A stretch of DNA of 49,563 nucleotides from an uncultured Ruminococcus sp. (GTDB taxonomy: Bacteria; Bacillota; Clostridia; Oscillospirales; Acutalibacteraceae), in assembly GCA_902773135.1 (NCBI GenBank), contig CACYDP010000140.1, positions 1 to 49,563 of the forward strand, in the 5' to 3' direction. This document shows, piece after piece, positions 33,458-43,800 of the stretch. The position numbers were made by a program, and so were the translations under genes. The first letter of the stretch is position 1. Each line of letters begins with the position of its first letter. The notes beneath the pieces were generated by a model, which searched no databases, was not told the DNA's origin, and saw nothing but the letters and a program-made list of their open reading frames with translations.

Positions 33458-35800
33458 TTACAGCATATTCTTACTTTTCGGAACAATATACTTTATTCTG
33501 TCTGTTATTATAAAAGTCAGCAAGAACGTTACTGTCATCAGCATTACAAGAATAGCCGCTACCATAGGATATGAAATTATAAAATCCGCCTGCATGATTC
33601 CCATTGTTCCGAACAGCGTATTCGAGAACTTGTTTGCAAGCAGGAATATCAGCAGTCCTCCGATTACAGCACCGACTGCTCCGACCGGTACAAACGATAG
33701 AAATACCTCAAGACGTATCTGCCATGATGTAAATCCTATTGCTTTTTGTATTCTGAAATTTCTGTCGTTTCTCCTCAGCTGTACCTTGATAAGAAGATAC
33801 AGAAGTATCCATATTATCACCACTGATATAAATGAAAATGATATTAGCAGTCCGTCAACAAGTGATACATAGCTTCCCATTGACTGCTCAATAGTAAGCT
33901 TTGTATTTACAGCTCCGCTTATCTGACTCTGATGCTTCTGAATGATAGTGTCAAGAAAAGCGTCAGTATCTACATTTTCTTTGAGGTATATCAATACCGT
34001 ATTAGGCTTAAATCCGGGATTTATTCTTTTATACCCGTCTGTTGTAAGTTCGCAGTCAAATCCGTTATCCATTGACGTCTGTATCAATCCTGTTATGGTA
34101 TATTCACACTTGTTTCCGGAGCTGTCAAGAGATATGGTATCTCCAATGCTTTTATTAAAGTACACAGCACTTTTTCCGCCTATTGCTATCTCGTTTTCAG
34201 CTGACGGGTGACAGCCTTCGTAAACTATGCTGTCATTTCTTGTTCTGCCGTAGTCATTTGTAACATACGCATACATATTTACATTGCCTGTCTGTACCTG
34301 CAACGTCTCAAAAAATATGGCATCATCCGCCCCCTCTTCAGAACCAAGTATCGCATCAAGGTCATCATAATAATTGGTCGGATTTGCATACGCTGTTATG
34401 TCTGCATATTCATACATCAACACATCAACAAATTTTTTTGTGTCTACCGATATATTGTAATTCAGAACCGCTACATAACCAAGAACAAATGATATGATTG
34501 CCAATACTGCTATCATCATCAGATTCTGCTTAAAACTGCCAAAAAACATTTTTACTGCCATTGAAACATGAAACGGAAGCCTGCTTTTGTAAACAGGCAT
34601 TACGTCTTTTTTGAAAGTATTTACCTGCTCCTGTGCACTGTTAAACGCCTTGCACGGAGAAACTTTCCTTAGCTTCAAAGCTGTGATATAGGACACCATA
34701 AAGAAAATGCTCATGATCACAAGCATCACATACACCGGCATTACCGGAGTGATTGCTGTTTTTATGGCTATCCATGTAAGTGACTGCATAGAACCTGCTA
34801 TTTTTGAATAGACAACAAAAGAAAGTATACCTCCTATAACTGCACCGATAAGTGTAAGTATCGTATACTGCAATGCAAATGAAAGCGTTATGGAATTACT
34901 GGAATAGCCGATAGACTTTAATATGCTTATATTCTTTATCTCTCTTACAAGATTGCCTCTTATGATGTAAACAGTCACGGACAGTGCTATGATCAAAAGC
35001 AAAACCGCAAATGACAGCAGGAGTATTGCCATTATAGAAGGTTCCATCGTTGCATAATTGCGGCATACATCGTATGTCATGGAACAATATTTTGAAGTAC
35101 CGGTTTCTGCCTTGTTGAGAAAATCACTCATAACTGCCTGAGCCTGTTCTTTGTCTTTGATATATATATCTGCAACTTTTCCGTTTTCGTTTGATGAAAA
35201 TCTGTTTGCAAAATTTACATAATCATCTTCCGGAAGCACTACTCCTGTCTGAGTATCTGAATGTACACAACCAAGATAAATATCCTCGGTAAATCCGGCA
35301 ATGACAAAATGATATACTATCTTATCGTACCTTATATCAAAGCGTTCACCGAGCTCGTAATCGCCTGATTCTTTGAAATACCTTGACACATATATAGCAT
35401 TTTCAGGAATATCGTCCATTTCTTCTACTATCTCATAGCTCTTATATTCCTGTTTATCCAAAGGCATCGCAATGAGTGCAACACTTTTTTTAGTTCCTGC
35501 GAACGTTATCTGAGCACTGTCGAGATAAAGCACATCACTGTATACAGTTCTCTCAACTCTGCTGTCAGTATCAAGTATATTTTTGTTGTCGGCATCAAAC
35601 AATTCGTTCTGTCCGGCTACAAATATCTCAGGAGCATCAGCTTTTTCAGCCGCCTTATCAAAGCAGCTCATAAATCCCAGCATTACGGTCAGGCTGAGTA
35701 CACAAAACAACGTGATAAGTGTGATAAGGAAAGTCAGAAAAGCGTTTTGACCTCCTGATCTGCGAAGATTTGCAAAAGTCAAAAGGAGTATGCGTTTCAT
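33458..35800 (-). CDS. FtsX/MacB-type ABC transporter permease
   Basis: About 780 residues, with an N-terminal helix, a large outside domain (about 45-250), three helices near 260-385, a second helix and outside domain (430-640), and three C-terminal helices (about 650-770). This duplicated FtsX arrangement is typical of peptide or lipid exporters and of peptide-resistance systems. ATG at 35800 is chosen because GAGG lies 9 bases upstream; the open frame begins at 35821. It immediately follows its ATPase. Export of, or immunity to, the cluster product is likely. Confidence 0.85.
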   Translation of the reverse strand: MKRILLLTFANLRRSGGQNAFLTFLITLITLFCVLSLTVMLGFMSCFDKAAEKADAPEIFVAGQNELFDADNKNILDTDSRVERTVYSDVLYLDSAQITFAGTKKSVALIAMPLDKQEYKSYEIVEEMDDIPENAIYVSRYFKESGDYELGERFDIRYDKIVYHFVIAGFTEDIYLGCVHSDTQTGVVLPEDDYVNFANRFSSNENGKVADIYIKDKEQAQAVMSDFLNKAETGTSKYCSMTYDVCRNYATMEPSIMAILLLSFAVLLLIIALSVTVYIIRGNLVREIKNISILKSIGYSSNSITLSFALQYTILTLIGAVIGGILSFVVYSKIAGSMQSLTWIAIKTAITPVMPVYVMLVIMSIFFMVSYITALKLRKVSPCKAFNSAQEQVNTFKKDVMPVYKSRLPFHVSMAVKMFFGSFKQNLMMIAVLAIISFVLGYVAVLNYNISVDTKKFVDVLMYEYADITAYANPTNYYDDLDAILGSEEGADDAIFFETLQVQTGNVNMYAYVTNDYGRTRNDSIVYEGCHPSAENEIAIGGKSAVYFNKSIGDTISLDSSGNKCEYTITGLIQTSMDNGFDCELTTDGYKRINPGFKPNTVLIYLKENVDTDAFLDTIIQKHQSQISGAVNTKLTIEQSMGSYVSLVDGLLISFSFISVVIIWILLYLLIKVQLRRNDRNFRIQKAIGFTSWQIRLEVFLSFVPVGAVGAVIGGLLIFLLANKFSNTLFGTMGIMQADFIISYPMVAAILVMLMTVTFLLTFIITDRIKYIVPKSKNML

Positions 35801-35801
35801 C

Positions 35802-36557
35802 TTACCATCCTCTTTCTTCAAGAAAACATCTCAGCTTTTCTTTTCTTTCGTCATCTTTTTCGTCATATTCGCCAAGTTCACATATTCCCCCAACCATACC
35901 GTCTCTGACAAATATCACTTTGTTTCCTCTGAACGCTGAACGTATATCGTGTGTGACCATTATGATAGTTTGTCCGCTTTTATGTATGTCTGTAAGCAGG
36001 TCAAGCACTACCTGACCGTTGGAGTAATCAAGCGAACCAGTAGGTTCATCTGCAAATACTACATCCGGTTCGTTGATTATCGCACGCACTATACCTGCTC
36101 TCTGTGCTTCTCCGCCGGATATCTGTGAGGGAAATTTCCTCTGTATCTCTTTTGATATGTTCACTTTTTCAAATAACTTTTCAGCCTTTGCAAGTATCTC
36201 TTTTCTGGAATTTGTACACAACATACCGGATACAATAACATTGTCAATGAGACTCATATTATCAAGAAGATTATTCTGCTGAAAAACAAATCCGCAGTGC
36301 TTACGCCTGAAAACTGACATTTTATCAGCCGAATACCCCTCTATATTGCAATTGCTGAACACTATTTTTCCGGAATCTATATTGTCCATTCCGGAAAGAG
36401 CGTAAAGAAGTGTAGATTTTCCGGCTCCTGATGATCCCATGATAACAGCAAAATCTCCTTTTTCTATCTGAAGATCAACACCTTTCAGAACCTCCTGTTT
36501 TCTGCTGTCAACAGCATAAGATTTTTTTACATTGATAGCCTTTAAGATCGTACTCAT
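35802..36557 (-). CDS. ABC transporter ATP-binding protein (MacB/LolD type)
   Basis: A 251-residue ATPase with Walker A GSSGAGKST, Q-loop FQQNN, signature ISGGEAQR, Walker B VVFADEPTGSLD and switch VTHD. The C-terminal 25 residues are unusually acidic and basic in alternation. ATG at 36557 with GGAGAG upstream is preferred over the open-frame start at 36587, which would overlap the previous gene. It pairs with the permease encoded immediately downstream. Confidence 0.92.
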   Translation of the reverse strand: MSTILKAINVKKSYAVDSRKQEVLKGVDLQIEKGDFAVIMGSSGAGKSTLLYALSGMDNIDSGKIVFSNCNIEGYSADKMSVFRRKHCGFVFQQNNLLDNMSLIDNVIVSGMLCTNSRKEILAKAEKLFEKVNISKEIQRKFPSQISGGEAQRAGIVRAIINEPDVVFADEPTGSLDYSNGQVVLDLLTDIHKSGQTIIMVTHDIRSAFRGNKVIFVRDGMVGGICELGEYDEKDDERKEKLRCFLEERGW

Positions 36558-36579
36558 CTTTACTCTCCTCATCAAAAGA

Positions 36580-37761
36580 TCATACAAGACCGTATACTAA
36601 ACGGAATATATTTGTCTTATTATCTCCCATGCAATACTTTTCAAAAAGATAATCAACTGCAAGTCTTACAGTTTTATGTGCCATAGGTTTATTGAATACC
36701 TCGCCGTCCTTATGGGAACGTCTGAAAAACCACTCAAGTCTTGAGGTCATTGCACCCCCAAACGTAAGAAGCTGTCCGGGTACTATCTTAATATCCTTTT
36801 CTGCAAGCAATTTGTCAATGGCAGAAAGAGATTCTTCATTGACAGTTATGACCTCATTATGTGCCATAAGCATAGTTGTACCGTCCTTAATAACTGATAG
36901 GTCGGAATTAAGTAATTCTCCGCCGACTGTCACTGCAATGAACAAACCACCTCTCTCAAGGCATTCAGCTGTAAATTTTCCGTATTCCGCCGGAAGTATC
37001 TTTACGCCCAGTGCATTGAGTCTTTCAACTTCGTCCTTTCGTTCAGCGGTATCGTATGAAATATCGCAAACAGCAATATTTTCATACTTCTCATTGATAA
37101 GGTATTCAAGTACTGCACAAGCTACTGCACCGTCTGAACCTACCAACGTTACCGGTATACTTTTATCCTTGCCGAATCCAAGATATTTTATAGCCTCAAT
37201 GATGCCCGTAGATGTATATGAAGCTTTTCCTCCGCAGCCTCCGTCGTCGCACTTTACTCCAAGTACGTTCTCGGTATATTTATGAAGCATATCAGCAAGT
37301 CCGACAAATCTGCCGAAATCAGGTGTAAGCTTTATTTCGCCGTTCTTGGCGTTCAGAAACTCACCGAGATTTTTAAACATACTGTCAACTATCTCACAAT
37401 GTTTAGGATGTGAAGTATCCATAATAATATCATATGTTTCCTTCGATTTAGGTCTGATAATGCAGCGTCCTCCGCCGACCTTGCTTCCAAGATAGCCGTC
37501 CGGAAGGTCATTTCTGACACTTTCAAGTATGCCGGAAGCAATCACTTCATTGATAAACACATTTTTTAAACCACTTTCATAGTTTTTCAGATAAGAAATA
37601 CGATCTACACACTCCTTATCAGTGCTGTTATACGGAACAGTTCTTGTTCCGCCGTAATAGTAATCGGCGTTTTCGACCTGTCCTCTTTCAGCAACCCATA
37701 ACTGTGCATATTCTGAATTAACTACATAAATATCATCAGTATACTCTTTTACACTTATCAT
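36580..37761 (-). CDS. Glu/Leu/Phe/Val dehydrogenase-like protein
   Basis: A 393-residue protein of the amino-acid dehydrogenase superfamily. It has the substrate-domain segment VGGGRCIIRP (Gly96-Arg99), LTPDFGRFVGLADM aligned to the conserved Asp-Val/Phe-Gly segment, STGIIEAIKYLG, and a Rossmann segment VTLVGSDGAVACAVLEYL. In leucine and phenylalanine dehydrogenases the triglycine is followed by the catalytic Lys; here it is Arg99. The nucleotide loop also departs from GxGxxG (GSDGAVA). It could supply or oxidise an unusual amino acid for the pathway, possibly the one used by the neighbouring A-PCP protein. It may instead have a changed chemistry. Placed 22 bases after the A-PCP gene. Confidence 0.75.
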   Translation of the reverse strand: MISVKEYTDDIYVVNSEYAQLWVAERGQVENADYYYGGTRTVPYNSTDKECVDRISYLKNYESGLKNVFINEVIASGILESVRNDLPDGYLGSKVGGGRCIIRPKSKETYDIIMDTSHPKHCEIVDSMFKNLGEFLNAKNGEIKLTPDFGRFVGLADMLHKYTENVLGVKCDDGGCGGKASYTSTGIIEAIKYLGFGKDKSIPVTLVGSDGAVACAVLEYLINEKYENIAVCDISYDTAERKDEVERLNALGVKILPAEYGKFTAECLERGGLFIAVTVGGELLNSDLSVIKDGTTMLMAHNEVITVNEESLSAIDKLLAEKDIKIVPGQLLTFGGAMTSRLEWFFRRSHKDGEVFNKPMAHKTVRLAVDYLFEKYCMGDNKTNIFRLVYGLV

Positions 37762-37783
37762 TTTTGACCTCCCGTAGTAATTA

Positions 37784-39643
37784 TTATCTGCGTGTTCTTC
37801 TTATGCGTCTTCTGCCCGTAGTTTCCTGTGAACCTGTATCTTCCCCTCTCAGAAATGCTGACATATTCCTTACAGTCGGATGTGCGAGTATCTCCATAGG
37901 AGTTATGTCCTTTCCGAGAATCTCTTTTATCTCGCTCTGAAGATGATAAAGCAGCATCGAATATCCGCCAAGTTCAAAGAATCCCGAATCAAGCGGTACT
38001 TCGTCTATTTCAAGTGTATTTTTCCACGCCTGAACAAGTTTCTGCGTGAACTCATCAGTATCCTCAGATTTTACCTCACTATTTGCAGGAATAAGTCCTT
38101 CAAGTGCATTTCTGTCCAGTTTACCGTTTATCGAAACGGGAAGTTTTTCAAGATAAACAAATCTGTTTGGTATAACGCTCTTTAAAAGACTTTTCTCCAT
38201 AAATCCTGAAAGTTCATCATAAGTCATTTCTTTTTTGTCTGCTGATGAATAAAACATTATCGTCTTTACTGGCTGTTCATCACTTTTAACAAGAAGTCCG
38301 CATGAAGTAATATTATCATGTCTCATAAGGACTTGTTCGATCTCCTCGATCTCTATTCTCTGACCGCTGATCTTGATCTGATTGTCCTTTCTTCCGCAGT
38401 AGAGTACTTCGCCGTTATCAAGTCTTTTTCCTCTGTCACCGCTCATATACATAAGCGATCCATTATCCATTATGTCAGCACGAAGCCCTGAGGATTCCGG
38501 ACTCATTCCAATATAACCGCCGAATGTTCCGAATCCAGCTATCCATATATCGCCTTCTGTACCGGCAGCACATGGTTCAAGTCTTTCATCAAGTATATAC
38601 ATACGCTTATTATATATCGGCTTTCCTATCGGAATAATATCTTTTTCAAGGTCTGCCTCTGTAACGTCATGGTACGATACACAGCAGCTGCATTCAGCAG
38701 GTCCATAAAGATTTATGAATTCAGCATTGCAATTGCCGTATCTCAGCCATTTGAGCACATCACCACTTCTGAATTTTTCGCCTGCACTTATAAAATATCT
38801 TACGCTTTCAAGTTCCTTGTAACCATTTGCCTGGCAGTATTCAAGAATACCCTGCATAAGACTCGGAACACAGGCAAGATGTGTTACATTGTACTCTTTT
38901 ATGATCTCCGCATCAGCCTTGACATCAAAAAGTGAATCCGTCGCAAGAACTATGGAAGAACCATACAGCAGAGGTGTGAATATCGTTTTGAGCGAACCGT
39001 CAAAACCAAAATTGTTCAGAAGTATCAGTCTTGAATCACTGTCAAGCTTAAATCTTTCTCCGTACCATTCGCACATATTCAACAGATATTCCTGACGAAT
39101 AAGCACTCCCTTAGGTTCGCCTGTCGTACCCGATGTAAACATACAGTATGCATATTGTCCGGTGCTTTCACAGGGAACAGGCAATTCACTGTCCGATGGT
39201 GTCATATCACTTAAACATATAACATCACAGCCAATATCGCTTTCAGGCTTTTCGGCACTGACTACTGCCTTAACACTGCTTTTTTCAACAATATACTTTA
39301 TTCTGTCCGGAGGACAATCTGCACCTATTGGAACATAAACTGCACCTATATACAGTACAGCATATATCAGTATTATTGTACCGGCAGTATGTCTGCAATA
39401 AACACCTACTTTATCGTCCTGCTGTATGCCGTTTTCAATGAGAATTGCTGCATTCTTTCTTACACCATCAAGAAATTCTGCATAAGTAAGTTTTTTGTCA
39501 CTATAAATTGCTGTATCATCAGAATGTTTCTCAGCCGAACTTATCAAATTCATTATGAGATTTCTTGAACGGTCAAGTGATTTTCCGGTAACAACAGCTC
39601 CCTGATTATCAACATTTGTTTCTATATTATCGTTTAATATCAT
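37784..39643 (-). CDS. Stand-alone NRPS adenylation-PCP protein
   Basis: A 619-residue two-domain loader. A domain (about 30-530): FTSGTTGEPKG, YGPAEC, MSGDRGKRL, GRKDNQIKISGQRIE, SINGKLDRN. The PCP (about 540-600) carries the Ser of ELGGYSM. Pocket residues read D-G-K-A-I-A-L-C-C, which match no code I can name, so the amino acid is unassigned. The C-terminus is an Arg-rich tail (GRRRIRRTRR), uncommon for a carrier protein. With no condensation domain of its own it must hand its residue to another protein, most likely the terminal condensation domain of the frameshifted synthetase. Confidence 0.88.
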   Translation of the reverse strand: MILNDNIETNVDNQGAVVTGKSLDRSRNLIMNLISSAEKHSDDTAIYSDKKLTYAEFLDGVRKNAAILIENGIQQDDKVGVYCRHTAGTIILIYAVLYIGAVYVPIGADCPPDRIKYIVEKSSVKAVVSAEKPESDIGCDVICLSDMTPSDSELPVPCESTGQYAYCMFTSGTTGEPKGVLIRQEYLLNMCEWYGERFKLDSDSRLILLNNFGFDGSLKTIFTPLLYGSSIVLATDSLFDVKADAEIIKEYNVTHLACVPSLMQGILEYCQANGYKELESVRYFISAGEKFRSGDVLKWLRYGNCNAEFINLYGPAECSCCVSYHDVTEADLEKDIIPIGKPIYNKRMYILDERLEPCAAGTEGDIWIAGFGTFGGYIGMSPESSGLRADIMDNGSLMYMSGDRGKRLDNGEVLYCGRKDNQIKISGQRIEIEEIEQVLMRHDNITSCGLLVKSDEQPVKTIMFYSSADKKEMTYDELSGFMEKSLLKSVIPNRFVYLEKLPVSINGKLDRNALEGLIPANSEVKSEDTDEFTQKLVQAWKNTLEIDEVPLDSGFFELGGYSMLLYHLQSEIKEILGKDITPMEILAHPTVRNMSAFLRGEDTGSQETTGRRRIRRTRR

Positions 39644-39661
39644 TATCCTTTCCTTTCTCTA

Positions 39662-40588
39662 TCAACAAAAGTTTGTATCTTTCCATACATCATCGCCGTA
39701 CACTGCATCAGTTTCTACCGGAGACAAGCTCTCTAAAACTTCACAGCCGCAGAATGCTCTGTTTCCAATCATTCTTACTCCCTCAGGAAAATGCACCGAT
39801 TCAAGGGAATGACAACCGTTAAAAGCATCCGCTCTGATCTCTTTGAGTCCGTGTGATACCCTCAAACTTTCAAGTTCACGGCAGTTGTGGAACATTGCTT
39901 CTGAAATGAATGATGTACTGGGTATTGTAACGTCTATAAGCCCACTTTCCGCAAATGCTCCGTTACCGAATACAATATCATTATCCGGCAGTTTTATCCG
40001 TTTCAGCGAGCTGCATCCGCAAAATGCTCTCATTTCAATACTGCTTACACTGTCGGGCAATACGACATTTTCAAGAGCCTTGCAATTCTCAAATGCTATA
40101 AATCCTATGGTTTCAACATTTCCTGTTATTATCGCTTCTTTAAGAGAATCGCAGTTTCTGAACATACTCCTGTTCAGAATACTGATACCCGACGGCAGTC
40201 TGATAATCTCCAGTTTTCTGCAAAACGCAAATGCTGAACTTCCTATCTCAGCAACGCTTTCCGGTATAATTATACTTTTTATGTTCTCACATCCGTAAAG
40301 AGCACAGTAGCTTATATATTTAAGCTCTGCCGGCAGCATTATCTCCTGCGGAGTCATTTTACCGTTTTTTGCAATATCTGCCTTGAATTTTCCTTCTCCC
40401 GCATCGTCCGTGTCTACAAAGACATAAGCTCCTAATGATACGACTTTTTCGCCGTTTATTTCATCAGGTATTTTCACCTTGTCCGCACTGCCGATATATT
40501 TCAGTATTCTCATACCATTGTTTTCATTATCAGGTGCATATACAAAGTCTTTATACACGGCTGAGACCGTTCTGTTATTATCAGGCAT
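39662..40588 (-). CDS. BspA-type leucine-rich-repeat protein without signal peptide
   Basis: A 308-residue protein made of about eight repeats of roughly 23 residues (LKxIxLPxSVxxIGxxAFxxCxxLE type) from about residue 75 to 290, the LRR_5 pattern. Most BspA-like proteins are exported; this one starts MPDNNRTVSA with no signal peptide or membrane helix, so it should be cytoplasmic. Its start overlaps the end of the free ACP gene by 8 bases and it precedes the A-PCP gene by 18, so it is embedded in the biosynthetic operon. A docking or scaffold role between carrier proteins and enzymes is a guess. Confidence 0.85.
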   Translation of the reverse strand: MPDNNRTVSAVYKDFVYAPDNENNGMRILKYIGSADKVKIPDEINGEKVVSLGAYVFVDTDDAGEGKFKADIAKNGKMTPQEIMLPAELKYISYCALYGCENIKSIIIPESVAEIGSSAFAFCRKLEIIRLPSGISILNRSMFRNCDSLKEAIITGNVETIGFIAFENCKALENVVLPDSVSSIEMRAFCGCSSLKRIKLPDNDIVFGNGAFAESGLIDVTIPSTSFISEAMFHNCRELESLRVSHGLKEIRADAFNGCHSLESVHFPEGVRMIGNRAFCGCEVLESLSPVETDAVYGDDVWKDTNFC

Positions 40589-40814
40589 ACTGCTTTATGA
40601 CATCAACAATATCGTTGACAGTTACAAGATTTGTATAATTCAGCTCTTCGTTGATATTGTATTCATCTTCAAGTGCCGAAATAAGACCCATCGTATCAAG
40701 AGAATCCATTTCAAGCTCCTGACGGAGTTTTGTATCTCCGTTTATTTCGACATCATCATCAACGCAAAGTTCTTCACGTATAATTTCTATCACTCTTTCA
40801 ATATTGACGTTCAT
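40581..40814 (-). CDS. Free-standing acyl carrier protein of the NRPS-PKS cluster
   Basis: A 77-residue ACP with phosphopantetheine Ser38 in LEMDSLDTM, and acidic helix 2 (ALEDEYNINEEL). The frame is open to 40964, but the first 50 codons overlap the PKS end and are not ACP-like. ATG 40814 with GGAGG just upstream is the clear start. It lies 23 bases after the PKS gene. Possible roles are a relay between PKS and NRPS parts or a carrier for the extender made with the carboxylase/reductase. Confidence 0.9.
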   Translation of the reverse strand: MNVNIERVIEIIREELCVDDDVEINGDTKLRQELEMDSLDTMGLISALEDEYNINEELNYTNLVTVNDIVDVIKQYA

Positions 40815-40837
40815 TTTTTCCTCCTTATGGTATATGG

Positions 40838-43800
40838 TTACTTGCCTGTTCTTTGGTCGATAACGTCTGCAATTTCCTTTACAGTTGTACAGCCAAGCAG
40901 GTCTTTTACTGAAAAATCTATACTGAATCCGTTTTTTATTTGCGAACATATCATAAGTCCGCAAAGGGAATCAATATCATACGAATAAATCGACGAATTT
41001 ATATCATCGACTTTAATACTGGTTATTCCTTCGATTATTTTGCAAAGTCTTTTTTCTGTTTCGCTCTGATAGCTTACCGCTAAATCTTCATTTTGATTCT
41101 TTATATTGTACCTTTTCTTCCAACTTTCCGGCACTGCAAGTTCATAGCTTCCGTTTTCTTCGATATATCCCATGATATATCTTTTTTCGTATCCGGAAAC
41201 TGCCTTTGCTCTGCTTACATCAGACACATCATTTTCAGTATTTCTTTGTGCGAATATAAGCGCTGTATCTGTAAGTTTTTCATTATTTCCCTCAAAGAAG
41301 CGTACATTATCAAAACCTGTCTCCTCAAGTGTACGGTAAAAATGTTCTTTTTTCATTATCGGACTGTACCTTCTGAGAGGGTCATTGCAGTAATTCCACC
41401 ACTCCGGCGTAAGACCATAAAGCATCTCACTTATATGGTGTCCGTCCATAGTCTGAAGCAGAACAAGGTATCCGCCTTTTCTCAGTACCTTGAAGCAATT
41501 TTGCAATGATGCTTTCATATCCGCTGTTGCCTGTATCACATTGCACGATACTACCACATCAAAATAATTGTCCGGAAGTCCCTGTTCTCTGAAATCTCTT
41601 GTAACGTCCACCTTGCAGAATTCAAGCGAATCATACCCGTTTTCCCTTGCAAATACCTTAGCTTTTTCAATGAAAGAAGCTCCTATATCTGTAAACCAGT
41701 AATCACCGCCAAATTTTTCAGTTACTTTTACAGAATTCCATGTCACAAGTCCCGTACCTGCTCCTATTTCCAGTATTTTGAGCGGTCGTGAGCTTTCATC
41801 AGCAAGCTTTTCGAGCATTTCTGAAAAAATCGACGAATATAATCGCACCTTATTCATTTCCGGTATCTTCTTATACATATCAAAAAGCTTATTGTAAGAA
41901 CCGTTAGGATAGAGAAGTTCTTTTCCGAGTACCTTTCCTTCAAAGACCTCCGGATAATGTACGGCTATGTCAGCATAAAGCTCAAAAAACGGTATATAAT
42001 CCGGTTCAAGTTTCCTGACTTTTTCAAGTACAGTTTCAAGAGTATCTGTTTCAGATATACTCTTAATACATCTCACCTTGTTGCTGTCTTTTATATCCTG
42101 TGCGTACTCAACATTTTCAATGATTATGTAACCATTTTCTCTCAGAAACGAGAGCATAAGCATTACAAACGGACAGTATTCCTGAACAAGTCGGAGTTTG
42201 TTCTTTATTTCCGACCAGCTTAAAACACTGCCGGACTGAGCAAACAAACCGTAATGCCTGAAATATCCGGCAGAAGCTGATAGACAAAGCATATCAAGTG
42301 AAGTTTCAAGATCTTTGTTTTCCTTAACACACTTTATGTCAGAAGATTTAAGTCTTTTGATTTCTATGTCCGCAAAATCGGCATATACACTTTCGGCTTC
42401 TTTCCAGCCGGTTTCCTCTGGCTTATACTGGAGTATTTCGGTCTCGCATTTTCCATTAAGAAACGAAACAAGCTCTGACATTTCTTTCGAGCATCCGTCC
42501 AGTATCAGCTGTTTTTTCTGAATAAACGATACTGTATCATGCTTGTTCTCAAATTCATTGTAGACTTTTTCGTTAAATGATGAAGGCGGAAGATATATAT
42601 GTCTGCCCTCAGAAACAGTATGCTTGCTCAATCCGTAAGAAGTTAGTACAGACAAACCATATAACAACGCTTCACCACGATCCGATATATCATCGCTTAT
42701 CATATTGATGAACGCTTTTCCAGCACGTTTTTTTACTGTCTTTTTGACAAAATACGAAAGCTGTCCCCCGACTCCGATCTCAATTGATGTCATACTCTCA
42801 AACGTATCAAGCACTTTTGCCGCATTATAGAAATCTACTTTGCTTCTCAGCTGTTCTGCCCAATAATCAGCAGTTAAAAGCTCCTTATCAGCAATGCGTC
42901 CGGTAAATGAGGATATGTATGTCACTTCCGGCATTTTAAACTCAATTGTATCAAGAAGTGCTCGGAATTCCGGTATGATACCGTCAACTATGCCGCAATG
43001 TCCGGCTCGGTTTAAAGGAAGTTCTGTACAGAGTATGTTTTTTTCTTCCAGTATTTTTACATAATTATCAATATCTTCGGTAAGACCTGTTATCATAAAT
43101 CTGTTAGGAGTATTACGGGCTGAGATGTATACGCCGTCCGGCAATTCAAACTCGTCGGGATCACCTAAAACAGTAACTATCTTTCCTTCCGGAAGTCCGG
43201 CAATCAGCTTATTTCTGAGATAATAAAGCCTTATCAGCTCTTTTCTTGTTATTACTCCTGAAAAATATGCGGCTATATATTCTCCTGCACTGTAACCAAT
43301 GACCGCATCACAAGCTACACCAATTTCTTTCAGCATATCTCCGACTGCACACTGAACACAAAGCGGAAGCAGTGCTGATTCAAGCTGAGTATCAAAATCA
43401 GCTTTTTCTGCCAGCTTTTGTTTGAAGTCGATTCCACTTTCAGATTTTACATCATCGAAAACAGCATCAAAGCAGCTTCTTACCTCAGCCGAAATATTAT
43501 ATATAGCTCTTACTTCGTCAGCACTTAAAAAATTGCTGCCTGCAAAAAGCCATATGACCTTTTGTGCATTTTTTTCAGCCGGTCTTTCATAAGTCATGAA
43601 CGGCTGTCTGAGCATTCGTATCAGACTTTCTGTACTCCCTGCACCAAACGGAACACGATATTTTTTTAGCGGTGCTCTCGAAGAAATTGTGAACGCAATA
43701 TCTCTGAGCCGGGTTTCCGGCTCATGTTCAAGATAATCAGCAAGCTCCATACAATCTTTTTTCAAGCTCTGCTTATTTTCTGATGAAAGTATAACGCCGT

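Noticed and set aside
40815-40964. N-terminal extension of the free ACP frame up to 40964
   Set aside because: Those codons overlap the PKS end and give a basic, non-ACP sequence; a clear SD and ATG exist at 40814.
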